Below, in pieces: positions 18,431 to 33,400 of a DNA stretch of 64,000 bases; positions within the stretch are counted from its first letter, which is position 1, and the number at the start of each line of letters is the position of its first letter. The notes beneath the pieces are model-generated. The model saw only the letters and a list, made by a program, of their open reading frames with translations, ran no database searches and had not been told where the DNA came from. The stretch spans positions 1,269,501 through 1,333,500 of the forward strand of contig OU461276.1 in the NCBI GenBank assembly GCA_911810475.1. Reading direction: 5' to 3'. The position numbers and the translations under genes were made by a program. The stretch is from Candidatus Celerinatantimonas neptuna. Its GTDB lineage: Bacteria > Pseudomonadota > Gammaproteobacteria > Enterobacterales > Celerinatantimonadaceae.

Positions 18431-21400
18431 CGGTTGCGGTTCTTAGTTTAACGACCGGATCATATGCACTTTGCTGCGCTTTCACGATTGATTCACATTG
18501 CTGATGGCGGGCCATAATGGCAGATGAAATAACTTTCCCAACCCCACCAACATGAGCACTCGAGAACGCATTAAAGTGTCCACCAACAAACTCATGGAGT
18601 GTGATTGATTCTTTAGGTAAGAATGTATCCCAGCCGTGATAGCAATGACTATTTCCACCTTCTGTTCCAATCAACAAATCCACATGCGCTGGAATGTCCC
18701 GGATTTGATATTCAGCAACAATCAAATCACGTCGGTGAATAATCCAGTTTTTGAAATATTCTTTAGACCAATCTGCTGGTATCAATTCATATTCACAAAT
18801 CACATCATGACACTGTGACCAATTAGAACAACGATCTAAACGTGACTTAACTTCATCGACATCTAATCTGTCACGATTAAATTGAATTTGTGCTTCAATA
18901 ACATCTAAGCACATTGCCATCATGGCGACATCTGTGCCGGCAGCTTCAAGCGACTCAGCGGCAGAGCGACCTTCTGGAAGGGTGGCCCAGCTATCCAATA
19001 ATCCTAAAAACTCGATGGTCTGATCCATGCCCATTAATTGAATGGCAATTTCATATGCCAGCGTTCCACCAAATGACCAGCCAATCAACCGGTAAGGTCC
19101 CTCAGGCTGAACTTGGCGAATCGCTTCCACATAAAAAGCTGCAGCTTTTTGTACCGTCTTCAGACTCGACAAATTGCGATCCCGGGCAACCAAGCCATAA
19201 ACAGGGATATTAGAATCGATATGGGCGGTTAATACCGGGCCATAGAAAAGCCCGCCACTTGCTTCAGGAACGATAAACAGTGGTGCCTGTGAGCCCGTTT
19301 TTCTAAATGCGATAGTACCGTCTTCAGTACTTTCAACATGTTGGCCTGATGCTGCATTATCCAACTGTTCAGCTAACTCTTTGAGTATAGAAAATCTAAA
19401 TAGCGTATTCAGATCACAGTTAAAACCGGCTTTACAAATCTCACTAACCAGCTCTACTGCCATCAATGAATGGCCACCGAGTTCAAAGAAATTATCGTTA
19501 CGCCCAATCTTCTCAAGCCCTAATAACTGCGACCAGATATCGGCCAGCTGCTGCTCGGTGTCCCCCTGCGGGGCTTCATAAGCCGCATGCACAAACGCAT
19601 CTTCACCCGGCTCAGGCAGCCCTTTGCGGTCCACCTTCCCATTCGCCGTCAGCGGAATTTCGTCCAGCTGCACATACGCCGCCGGCACCATGTAATCCGG
19701 TAATTTCAACGCCAGAGCGTTTCTCTGACTATCCACATCAACCGAGCCCACGGTATAAGCAATTAAACGCGTGACTCCCTGCGATGTCGTTTGCGCGATG
19801 ACGACTGCATCTTTAATACCCGCCTGGGCCCGCAATGCTGCTTCAATTTCACCCAGCTCAATTCGGTAACCCCGGATTTTCACCTGCTGGTCATTGCGCC
19901 CTAAGTACTCAATACGACCATCGGCCAACCACCGCCCTAAGTCGCCCGTCCGGTACATCCGTGCCCCCGGCTCATCACTGAACGGGTCCGCCATAAAGCG
20001 TTCGACCGTCAAATCAGGCCGGTTCAGATAGCCCCGCGCCACTCCCGCGCCGCCAATGTACAGCTCACCGGTCACGCCCACCGGGACCGGTTGACCGGCA
20101 CCATTGAGAATATACACCCGGGTATTATCAATCGGACCCCCAATATCAAGAATATCGCGGCCGGCCCGCATCACCCCGGACGTCGCCACCACCGTCGTCT
20201 CCGTCGGTCCGTAGTTGTTCACCACCTCAAATGTCACGTCTTTCGGTAATTGCGTCAGCCGGTCTCCGCCCACCAGTAACGTTCTCAATGTTGGGTGCGT
20301 CAGGCCTCGGTTAAACGCTAACTCGGCAATCGCCGTTGACAAAAAGCCCACTTCAATCGGATGCGACTGCCACCAGTCCAGTAACTGCTGCGGGTCGCGC
20401 GATACCTCTAAGGTGGGCATCAGCAACTGACCCCCGCCACACAATACCGGCCAGATTTCCCACACCGCCGCATCAAAGCCCACACCCGCCACACTGGAAG
20501 CACAAGTTCCCGCCGTGATGTTGAACTGTCGATTGTGCCACGCCACCAGATGACTTAAATTCCGGTGCTCAACCAGCACCCCTTTCGGTTGCCCGGTCGA
20601 CCCCGAGGTATATATCACATAGGCTAAATCGTCTGCACAAGCACACCGCCCATGAGCATTCTCTGTAGACATTTGTGACCATTGATTCACCCCGTCCAAT
20701 TCAATAACCGGTACCAATGACGACATATCAATAAATAAATGACTTAATTTCTTCTCGGTCAACAGAACTTTGGGTTCACTGTCTTCAAGCATGTAGTGCA
20801 AACGATCCTGTGGATAGCCAGGATCTAACGGGATATAAGCACCACCCGCTTTCAGAGTAGCTAACAGTGCAATAATCATTTGCCGACCACGTTCAAGTGA
20901 GACAGCAACTAATTCACCCTGGCCAATCCCTTTATCCCGCAGATAACGAGCCAGCTGATTCGCCTGTGCATTCAGCTCGGCATAGCTCAGCGCCCCGACT
21001 TCATCGGTCACCGCAATCGCATCCCCATGGGCCCGGGCCTGCGCTTCAACCAATTCATGGATGCACATCTGGTCCGGGTAATCCATCGAGCTCGGGTTAA
21101 AGTCATGCAAGACTTGATGTCGTTCCACCTCCCCTAACAGCGGATGCGCGTTGACCGGCTGCTCTGGTGCACTCACCAGACCATGTAATAATTGCACCCA
21201 GTAATCCACATACCGCTGCACCGTCTCTTCATCAAATAACGACACCGCATAATTCAGTCCACCGCGCAGTTCACCATCAACTTCACTCACCACCAAACTT
21301 AAATCAAACTGCGCCGTCTCTATGGTGCTCTCTCCGGCCTGTAACGCCAAATCCCCCAGCGACACCCGTTGCTCCGGCAGGTTCTGTAAGGTCAGCATCA

Positions 21401-24400
21401 CCTGGAATAACGGACTGTGCGATAAGCTCCGGCTCGGCGACACCGCCTCCACCACCTGCTCAAACGGAATATCCGCATGCATCTGGGCATCCACCGATAC
21501 CTGTTTCACCCGGCTCAGTAACGTCCCCATATCCGGCTCGCCACTTAAATCTATCCGCAGCGCCTGGGTGTTCACAAACATCCCTATCAGCCCTTCAACC
21601 TCTGTCCGGCTGCGCCCCGCCACCGGGCTCCCTATCACCACATCATCCTGACCCGATAACTGCCCCATCAACACCGACCAGCTCGCCAGTAACGTCATAT
21701 ACAAGGTGCAACCATGCCGCTGACTTAACGCTTTGAGCTCGCCGGTTAAGGCCCCCTCCAGCACCACATCAACCATCCCGCCCCGGTAATCCTGCACCGC
21801 CGGACGCGCCCGGTCTTTCGGCAATAACAGCTCATCCGGAGTACCCCTCAGCTGTGCCTCCCAGTACGTCTGCTGACCCTTCAGCACGTCACCACTCAGA
21901 TAACATCTCTGCCAGTGCGCATAGTCCCCATACTGCAATGCCAGTGGCGCCAATGGGCTCGCATCCCCATCACAGTACGCCTGATACAGCTGCCCCAGCT
22001 CGTTAAACAAAACCCCCTGGGACCAGCCATCCGAGATAATATGGTGCATCGCCAGTCTTAGTCGATGCCGCTGCGCTTGCTCTTCTATCAGCTCACCACA
22101 GAACAACGGACCCCGGCTTAAATCAAAGACCGGCGGCCACTGGACACCGGCTTCATCCGACCGGCGGCTGTGCAGACTGAACCCGGTCGCCGCATCCACT
22201 ATCTGAACCGCGCCACTCCCGTCACTGGCAAAGTGGCTGCGCAGGACATGATGACGAGTCACTATCTCATCCAGGGCCGCTTTCAATGCCGGGCGGTTTA
22301 AACGCCCTTCCAGCACTAAATCAAAGGCAATCACATACGCGGCACTGGCATCCTGGTCCATCTGTGACAGGAACCACAGCCGTTGCTGGGCCATCGACAG
22401 CGGTTGTGCGACCCCTTCACCCACGCCCTGCGCTTCTATCGCCGGCAGCTCATCCGCTTCTCGCAACGTCACTATCAACGCCTGCGCTTTCAGCTGCGGA
22501 TGGGCAAATAAATCCGCCAATGACACATCCCGCCCCAGTTCACTGCGTATGCGCGAGGCCAGCTGCACCGCCATGAGCGAGTGACCGCCCAGACCAAAGA
22601 AGTCGTCATTTCGGCCAATTTTCGCAATGCCCAATAGTCCCGACCAGATATCGGCCAGCTGCTGCTCGGTATCCCCCTGCGGCGCTTCATAGGCCTGATG
22701 CACATACGCATCCTCACCCGGCTCAGGCAGCCCTTTGCGGTCCACTTTCCCGTTCGCTGTTAATGGAATTGCTTCCAGCTGCACATACGCCGCCGGCACC
22801 ATGTAATCCGGCAGCGCTGCCGATAACGCATGGCGCAGACTCTCCACGCGTGCGTCCCCACAGTAATACCCCACCAGTTGCGGCACTTCGCCGTTATCCC
22901 GGCGGGCCAGCACCACCGCATCTGCAACTCCCTCCAGAGCTTTCAGCGCCGATTCAATTTCACCCAGCTCGATTCGGAAGCCCCGGATTTTCACCTGCTG
23001 GTCATTGCGCCCTAAGTACTCGATGGAACCATCAGCCAACCACCGCCCTAAGTCACCGGTCCGGTACATCCGCGCTCCGGATTGTTGAACAAACGGGTCC
23101 GCCATAAAACGCTCCGCCGTTAAATCCGGCCGGTTCAGATACCCTTGCGCCACCTGCTCGCCACCAATGTATAACTCGCCGGTAACCCCCACGCCCACCG
23201 GCTCCCCATAAGGGTCTAACAGGTACATCCGCGTATTCGCCACCGGATAACCAATCCGTACCCGCTCATTCAGTGGCTCAGGACAGGTCCATGCCGTCAC
23301 ATCCACTGCCGCTTCTGTCGGACCATACAAGTTATGCACCGGTACTCCCGGCAGTCGCCTCTGAGACTGGCGCACCGTTTCATCCGATAACGCATCCCCG
23401 CTGCAGAATATCCCCCGCAGGCTTGCACAGCGCCCCGCTTTTTGCCCGAACAGAAAGCTCTGCAACATCGGCGGCACAAAGTGCATCAGCGTCACGCCTG
23501 TGCGCTCTATGACCTCCCTCAGGTAATCCGGGTCTTTATGCCCTTCCGGCTTCGCCATCACCAGCCGCGCACCACTGCCCAGCGTGGCAAAAAATTCCCA
23601 CACCGACACATCAAAGCTGAATGAGGTCTTTTGCAACACCACATCGCTCGCACTGAACCCATAGTCTTCTATCATCCAGCGCAGCCGGTTCACCACCCCC
23701 CGGTGGCCATTCATCACCCCTTTCGGTTGCCCGGTCGACCCCGAGGTGTATATCACATAGGCTAAATCATCAGCCTGCACACCTGCTTCACTCAGGTTGG
23801 TGCCCGCCATCGCCTGCCACCCAGACTCGGTATCTAGTGCCAGTACCCGGGTCCCTTGCGGGAGCATATCAAACCGCGCTGACAAAGCGCTGTCCGTCAG
23901 CAGCACCTTCGGCTGACTGTCCGACAGCATGTAACTTAACCGCTCCTGCGGATACCCCGGGTCCATTGGCACATAGGCACCGCCGGCTTTAAGAACCGCC
24001 AACAGCGCTGTCACCATGCCACGGCCCCGCTCCAGCGACACCGCCACCAAATCACCCCGGCCAATCCCTTTATCCCGCAGATAACGCGCCAGCTGATTCG
24101 CCTGTGCATTGAGCTCGGCATAGCTCAGCACGCCTGAATCATCGTCCACCGCGATGGCATCGCCATGCGCCAGGGCCTGCGCTTCAAACAGTGCATGAAT
24201 GCAGGGGCTGTCCAGGTAGTAACGTTCGGTCTGGTTAAAATCATAAACGACCTGATGATATTCTGACTCACTCAATACTGGTAATGACACAACAGATTGA
24301 TCCGCCGAATCAACTAACCCGACCATCACCGCATCCAGTGCCCGAATCAGCATGGCAGCTATTCGCTGTGCCCCAACACAAGCATCAGATTGAACTTCAA

Positions 24401-27400
24401 ACGAAAAGCTCCCATCTTCATGGTCATTGACCGAAACCATCAATGGATAATTGGTTCGTTCTTCAGCAAAAACAACGCCAAAACCAGAAGGTTTTTCATC
24501 CAGCTCAATTTGGCTACTTCCACCTTGATAGCGGTAATTAATCAAACTACTAAATAATGGTTGCCCGGTTCCCACACCACTGCACTGCTGAGCTTGAACC
24601 AGTGATGTATGCTCATGATTTAATAGCCCTGCCAGTCGTTGTTGTGTCTCTTTCAATACATCATCTAACGGCCTATCATTTAGCGTCAGTCGCAACGGTA
24701 GGGTATTAAGGAACATCCCCAGCATGCGATCTGCCCCTTTCCCGGCATTCATCCGGCCAAACAGTACCGTCCCAAACACCACATCATCTCGGCCTGTCCC
24801 TGCTCGGACAACAAGCCCCCAAGCCAGATGGAACAGAGCGGCTGAGCTCATTCCCCGCTGACGACTTTGTTCCCGAATAAGACGAGACAGTTCATCAGAT
24901 AGTGCCTCAGTCGCCGATTCGATCTGACGGCCATCACCTTGCACATCCGTCAAGCCGAATGGCGTGCATCCCTCATCAATATCTCCAAGTTGCTCACGGA
25001 AGTATGCTTGCTGAGCATCCCGGTCCACTTCGTGGCGGGCTCTGGCCACAAAGTCACGAAAGGCCAAAGGCGTTGGCAATTCATCTGAGCGGCCAACTAG
25101 GTAGGCTTGCAATTCTTCCAGCAGGAGTTCAAGTGTGGTGTGGTCATTACACAGATGATGCAATAACAAACAAAGCAGCTCCCGGCCATGGGATGGATCG
25201 CTGCTGTGATACGCCGCCATCATCGGTGCCTGCTGCACATTCAGTCGCAGATGTGCCGGGTCCAGGCGAGCCTTCATTTGTTCTACAACGTCATCTCCTT
25301 CGAGTGATAGCGCTTGTAGAGGCAATGGCGCATCCCGCCACACCACCTGAGCCGGCTCATTCAAACCTTCCCAAACGATGGCCGTCCGTAAAATATCATG
25401 ACGGGCAATCACAGAGCGCAATGCATTCACAAAGGCATTCAGGTTTTCAGTATCAGTAAAACCAAGAACCAGCCGAGACACATATGGATCGCCCTCCTCA
25501 CTGAGTAGATGATGGAACAAGATCCCTTCCTGCAGAGGGGCCAGTGGATAGATATCCTGAATATTGGCACTACCACCAGGCACCTTGGCTTCGATGCTTC
25601 GTAGCTCTGCCTCATTAAGTTCAACCAGCGGCAGCATCGCCGGAGTCAGTACCTGACAATCGGATGGAATGAGATTAGCGGGAACCTGATAACCGTCAGA
25701 AGCATCCAGATCACTGAGCTGCAAGGCACTAGCCAATCCTTTAAGTGACGCATCGTCAAACAATGTATTTACGCTCAGCTGATAACCATGCTCACGCAGT
25801 CGTTCAATCAGTTGCACCGCCATGAGCGAGTGCCCACCTAATCCGAAGAAGTCATCATGACGACCAATCTGTTCAATGCCTAGTAAATCGTGCCAAATCA
25901 CCGCCAGGGTTTGCTCAGCATCCCCCTCTGGCGCTTCATACACCTGATGCACATACGCCGATTCATCCGGAGCCGGCAGTGCCCGCCGGTCGACTTTCCC
26001 GTTCGCCGTCAGCGGAATGTCGTCCAGCACCACATACGCCGCCGGCACCATGTAATCCGGCAGGTCAGCCGATAACGCCTGGCGCAGACTATCCACGCTC
26101 GCGTCCCCACAGTAATACCCCACCAGTTGCGGCACATCACCGGTATCCCGACGCGCTAGCACCACTGCATCGCTCACGCCTTCCTGAGCTTTCAGCGCCG
26201 ATTCAATTTCACCCAGCTCGATTCGGAAGCCCCGGATTTTCACCTGCTGGTCATTACGCCCTAAGTATTCAATGGACCCATCCGAGTGCCAGCGCCCTAA
26301 GTCGCCGGTCCGGTACATCCGCTCGCCCGGTTCATCGCTGAACGGGTCCGCCATAAACCGCTCCGCCGTTAACTCCGGCCGGTTCAGATACCCCAGCGCC
26401 ACCTGCGCGCCACCAATGTATAACTCACCGGTTACGCCCACACCTACCGGTTCACCATAAGGGTCTAACAGATACATCCGCGTATTCGCTACCGGATAGC
26501 CTATCTTCACCCGCTCATCCAGCGGCTCAGGGCAGGTCCATGCCGTCACTTCTACCGCTGCTTCGGTCGGGCCATACAGGTTATGCACCGGCACACCCGG
26601 CAGGCGACTCTGGGACTGACGAACCGTTTCATCCGATAACGCATCCCCGCTGCAGAATATTCCCCGCAGACTCGGGCACTGTCCGGCTTTTTGACCAAAC
26701 AGGAAGCTTTGCAACATCGGTGGGACAAAGTGCACCAAGGTCACCCCGTAACGCTCTATCACCTCCCTCAGGTAATCCGGATCTTTATGCCCTTCCGGTT
26801 TCGCCATCACCAGCCGCGCGCCACTGCCCAAGGTGACAAAGAATTCCCACACCGACACATCAAAGCTAAAGGGGGTCTTCTGCAGAACCACATCGCTCGC
26901 ACTAAACTGATAGTCATCCATCATCCAGCGCAACCGGTTGACCACGCCCCGGTGGGCATTCATCACCCCTTTCGGTTGCCCGGTCGACCCCGAGGTGTAT
27001 ATCACATAGGCGATATCATCGGCCTGCACCCCGGCTTCACTCAGGTTGGTGGTCGCCATCGCCTGCCACCCGGACTCGGTATCCAGTGTCAGCACCCGGG
27101 TTTCATTCAACAACGCATCAAACCGGCTGGCCAGATGGCTGTCGGTCAGCAGCACCTTCGGCTGACTGTCTTCAAGCATGTAACTTAACCGCTCTTGCGG
27201 ATAGCCTGGGTCCATCGGCACATAGGCACCGCCTGCTTTAAGGGTCGCCATCAGCGCCATCACCAAATAACGGCTACGCTCCAGTGATATGGCTACTCGC
27301 GCTCCCTGAATCACGCCACAGTGCCGCAAATAACGCGCCAGTTGATTCACCTGCGCGTTCAGCTCGGCATAACTCAGCGCCCCGTCTTCATCTTCTACCG

Positions 27401-30400
27401 CAATGGCATCACCATTCGCCTCAGCCTGCGCTTCAAACAGCTCATGCATACAGGTATGAGTGGGGTAAGCGCGATCGGTCTGGTTAAAGTCATGCAAGAC
27501 TTGATGACGTTCTGCCTCCCCTAACAGCGGATGCGCAGCCACCGGCTGTGCCGGGGCACTCACCAGACCATGTAATAATTGCACCCAGTAATCCACATAC
27601 CGCTGCACCGTCTCTTCATCAAATAACGACACCGCATAATTCAGTCCACCGCGCAGTTCACCATCAACTTCACTCACCACCAAACTTAAATCAAACTGCG
27701 CCGTCTCTATGGTGCTCTCTCCGGCCTGTAACGCCAAATCCCCCAGCAACACCCGTTGCTCCGGCAGGTTCTGTAAGGTCAGCATCACCTGGAATAACGG
27801 ACTGTGCGATAAGCTCCGGCTCGGCGACACCGCCTCCACCACCTGCTCAAACGGAATCTCCGCATGCATCTGGGCATCCACCGATACCTGTTTCACCCGG
27901 CTCAGTAACGTCCCCATATCCGGCTCGCCACTTAAATCTATCCGCAGCGCCTGGGTGTTCACAAACATCCCTATCAGCCCTTCAACCTCTGTCCGGCTGC
28001 GCCCCGCCACCGGGCTCCCTATCACCACATCATCCTGACCCGATAACTGCCCCATCAGCACCGACCAGCTCGCCAGTAACGTCATATACAAGGTGCAACC
28101 ATGCCGCTGACTTAACGCTTTGAGCTCGCCGGTTAAGGCCCCCTCCAGCACCACATCAACCATCCCGCCCCGGTAATCCTGCACCGCCGGACGCGCCCGG
28201 TCTTTCGGCAATAACAGCTCATCCGGAGTACCCCTCAGCTGTGCCTCCCAGTACGTCTGCTGACCCTTCAGCACGTCACCACTCAGATAACATCTCTGCC
28301 AGTGCGCATAGTCCCCATACTGCAATGCCAGTGGCGCCAATGGGCTCGCATCCCCATCACAGTACGCCTGATACAGCTGCCCCAGCTCGTTAAACAAAAC
28401 CCCCTGGGACCAGCCATCCGAGATAATATGGTGCATCGCCAGTCTTAGTCGATGCCGCTGCGCTTGCTCTTCTATCAGCTCACCACAGAACAACGGACCC
28501 CGGCTTAAATCAAAGACCGGCGGCCACTGGACACCGGCTTCATCCGACCGGCGGCTGTGCAGACTGAACCCGGTCGCCGCATCCACTATCTGAACCGCGC
28601 CACTCCCGTCACTGGCAAAGTGGCTGCGCAGGACATGATGACGAGTCACTATCTCATCCAGGGCCGCTTTCAATGCCGGGCGGTTTAAACGCCCGTCCAG
28701 CACTAAATCAAAGGCAATCACATACGCGGCACTGGCATCCGGGTCCATCTGTGACAGGAACCACAGCCGTTGCTGGGCCATCGACAGCGGTTGTGCGACC
28801 CCTTCACCCACGCCCTGCGCTTCTATCGCCGGCAGCTCATCCGCTTCTCGCAACGTCACTATCAACGCCTGCGCTTTCAGCTGCGGATGGGCAAATAAAT
28901 CCGCCAATGACACATCCCGCCCCAGTTCACTGCGTATGCGCGAGGCCAGCTGCACCGCCATCAGCGAGTGACCGCCCAGACCAAAAAAGTCGTCGTTGCG
29001 GCCAATTTTCTCAAGCCCTAATAACTGCGACCAGATATCGGCCAGCTGCTGCTCGGTGTCCCCCTGCGGGGCTTCATAAGCCGCATGCACAAACGCATCT
29101 TCACCCGGCTCAGGCAGCCCTTTGCGGTCCACCTTCCCATTCGCCGTCAGCGGAATTTCGTCCAGCTGCACATACGCCGCCGGCACCATGTAATCCGGTA
29201 ATTTCAACGCCAGAGCGTTTCTCTGACTATCCACATCAACCGAGCCCACGGTATAAGCAATTAAACGCGTGACTCCCTGCGATGTCGTTTGCGCGATGAC
29301 GACTGCATCTTTAATACCCGCCTGGGCCCGCAATGCTGCTTCAATTTCACCCAGCTCAATTCGGTAACCCCGGATTTTCACCTGCTGGTCATTGCGCCCT
29401 AAGTACTCAATACGACCATCGGCCAACCACCGCCCTAAGTCGCCCGTCCGGTACATCCGTGCCCCCGGCTCATCACTGAACGGGTCCGCCATAAAGCGTT
29501 CGACCGTCAAATCAGGCCGGTTCAGATAACCCCGCGCCACTCCCGCGCCGCCAATGTACAGCTCACCCGCAACGCCCACCGGGACCGGTTGACCGGCACG
29601 ATTAAGGAGATAGACCCGGGTATTATCAATCGGACCCCCAATATCAAGAATATCGCGGCCGGCCCGCATCACCCCTGACGTCGCCACCACCGTCGTCTCC
29701 GTCGGTCCGTAGTTGTTCACCACCTCAAATGTCACGTCTTTCGGTAATTGCGTCAGCCGGTCTCCGCCCACCAGTAACGTTCTCAACGTTGGGTGCGTCA
29801 GGCCTCGGTTAAACGCTAACTCGGCAATCGCCGTTGACAAAAAGCCCACTTCAATCGGATGCGACTGCCACCAGTCCAGTAACTGCTGCGGGTCGCGCGA
29901 TATCGCCAGCGTCGGCATCAGCAACTGACCCCCGCCACACAATACCGGCCAGATTTCCCACACCGCCGCATCAAAGCCCACACCCGCCACACTGGAAGCA
30001 CAAGTTCCCGCCGTGATGTTGAACTGTCGATTGTGCCACGCCACCAGATGACTTAAATTCCGGTGCTCAACCAGCACCCCTTTCGGTTGCCCGGTCGACC
30101 CCGAGGTATATATCACATAGGCTAAATCGCTTGATTCTGCGTGAGGTTCAATACCATTCTGGTCAGAGAATGAAGACCAGTCCTCTGATTTTTCTAACAG
30201 GACCAGCGTCGTTGTTTCCGGCCGTGACCCAAATAATGGCGCTCGCTCCCAGTCCGTCACCAGTACTTTTGGCTGACTGTCCGACAGCATGTAACTTAAA
30301 CGCTCCTGTGGATAGCCCGGGTCCATCGGCACATACGCACCCCCGGCTTTAAGAACCGCCAACAGCGCTGTCACCATGCCACAGCCCCGCTCCAGCGACA

Positions 30401-33400
30401 CCGCCACCAAATCACCCCGGCCAATCCCGTTTTCCCGCAGATAACGCGCCAGCTGATTCGCCTGTGCATTCAGCTCGGCATAGCTCAGCGCCCCGACTTC
30501 ATCGGTCACCGCAATCGCATCCCCATGGGCCCGGACCTGCGCTTCAAACAGTGCATGAATGCAAACCTGGTCGGGGTAATCGGTCCCGGTCGGGTTGAAG
30601 TCGTTCACCACCTGCTGGTACTCTGCGTCGCTTAAAACCAGTAATTGATCAACTGGAGATGAAATTCCCTTCACTAACGCCGCCACAATACCGGCTAATG
30701 TCTGCATCATCATGTCAGAAACACGCTTCGCACCGACTGAATCATCAGCCTGAATATCAAGTGAAAAACCACCATTTTGTAGATCATTAATCGATGCGAT
30801 CAAAGGATAGTTGGTCCGTTCCTCTGAAAACACGAGTTCCAATGGCAAGATCTGCTCAGAATTTTCCAATTCTATTTGGCTGCTTCCCCCTTGATAACGA
30901 TAATTCACCAGACTGTTAAACAGGGGTTGCCCACTATCCACACCGCTAGATTGTATGGCTTGTACTAATGACGTATGTTCATGACTTAATAAGCCTGCCA
31001 ATCCATGCTGTGTACTTTTTAATGCATTCTCAACTGATACATTATTGAGAGTCAGTCGCAGCGGTAGAGTATTAAGGAACATTCCCAACATTCGATCTGC
31101 GCCTTTCCCGGCATTCATTCGGCCAAACAGCACGGTACCAAACACCACATCATCCCGGCCTGTTCCGGCACGGACAACCAGTCCCCAGGCCAGATGGAAC
31201 AGAGCGGCTGCACTCATTCCCCGTTGACGACTCAGTTCTCGTATTTCAAAAGACAATTCATCTGATAGAGCCACATTGATTGCTTCGATCTGGCTGCCAT
31301 CACCCTGCACATCCGTCAAGCCAAAAGGAGCACAACTTTCGTCAAGATCACCCAATTGTTCACGGAAATACGCCTGTTGTTCTTCCCGATCCACTTCATG
31401 GCGGGCTCTGGCGACAAATTCACGGAAAGCCAAAGGTGTTGGCAGTTCATCGGCTCGACCCAGCATATGAGCCTGAATTTCTTCTAGTAGCAGTTCGAGT
31501 GTTGTGTGGTCATTACACAAATGGTGAACTAACAGACAGAGTAGTTCACGACCATTGGCTGAGTCACTGCTGTGATACGCCGCCATCATTGGTGCCTGCT
31601 GCACATTCAGCCGCAGGTGTGCCGGGTCCAGCCGTGCTTTCATTTGCTCAGCAATATCATCACCGCCAAGTGATAATGTCTGTAAAGACAATGACGCATC
31701 CCGCCACACCACCTGTACCGGCTCACTTATATCTTCCCAAACTATAGCCGTGCGCAAAATATCATGGCGGGCAATCACAGAGCGCAATGCATCCATAAAA
31801 GCATTCAGGGTTTCGGTATCATCAAAGCCCAGAATCAACCGGGTAATATAAGGATCGCCTTCTTCATTCAATAGGTGATGAAATAAGATCCCTTCCTGCA
31901 GTGGGGCCAGTGGATAGATATCCTGAATATTGGATGTACCACCTGACACTCTGGATTCAATTTCTCGCAGCTCAACGTCACTGAGTTCAACCAGTGGCAA
32001 CATTGCCGGAGTCAATGTTTGACAATTGGACGGAATGAGATTGGCTGGAACCTGATAATCGTCAGATCCATTTGAATCGCTGATCTGCAAGGCGCTGGCC
32101 AGACCTTTAAGCGATGCATCTTCAAACAGAGTCTTCACCGTTAGCTGATATCCCTGTTTACGCAATTGTTCAATCAATTGCACGGCCATAAGCGAGTGAC
32201 CGCCCAGACCAAAAAAGTCGTCGTTGCGGCCAATTTTCTCAAGCCCTAATAACCCTGACCAGATATCGGCCAGTTGCTGTTCGGTGTCCCCTTGAGGGGC
32301 TTCATAGGCCGCATGCACAAACGCATCCTCACCCGGTTCCGGTAGCCCTTTGCGGTCCACCTTCCCATTCGCCGTCAGCGGAATTTCGTCCAGCTGCACA
32401 TACGCCGCCGGCACCATGTAATCCGGTAACTGTGCCGAAACGCCCTGGCGCAATCCGTCTGGTAAAGCGGCCCCACAGTAATACCCCACCAGTTGCGGCA
32501 CACCCCCATCTCGTTGCCATGCCACAACCACCGCATCGTCAACGCCCGCCTGGGCCCGCAATGCTGCTTCAATTTCACCCAGCTCAATTCGATAACCCCG
32601 GATTTTCACCTGCTGGTCATTGCGCCCTAAGTACTCAATACGACCATCGGCCAACCACCGCCCTAAGTCGCCCGTCCGGTACATCCGTGCCCCCGGCTCA
32701 TCACTGAACGGGTCCGCCATAAAGCGTTCGACCGTCAAATCAGACCGGTTCAGATAGCCCCGCGCCACTCCCGCGCCGCCAATGTACAGCTCACCGGTCA
32801 CGCCCACCGGCACCGGCTGCCCGGCACCATTGAGAAGATACACCCGGGTATTATCAATCGGACCCCCAATATCAAGAATATCGCGGCCGGCCCGCATCAC
32901 CCCGGACGTCGCCACCACCGTCGTCTCCGTCGGTCCGTAGTTGTTCACCACCTCAAATGTCACGTCTTTCGGTAATTGCGTCAGCCGGTCTCCGCCCACC
33001 AGTAACGTTCTCAACGTTGGGTGCGTCAGGCCTCGGTTAAACGCTAACTCGGCAATCGCCGTTGACAAAAAGCCCACTTCAATCGGTTGCGACTGCCACC
33101 AGTCCAGTAACTGCTGCGGGTCGCGCGATATCGCCAGCGTCGGCATCAGCAACTGACCCCCGCCACACAATACCGGCCAGATTTCCCACACCGCCGCATC
33201 AAAGCCCACACCCGCCACACTGGAAGCACAAGTTCCCGCCGTGATGTTGAACTGTCGATTGTGCCACGCCACCAGATGACTTAAATTCCGATGCTCAACC
33301 AGCACCCCTTTCGGTTGCCCGGTCGACCCCGAGGTATATATCACATAGGCTAAATCGCTTGATTCTGCGTGAGGTTCAATACCATTCTGGTCAGAGAATG

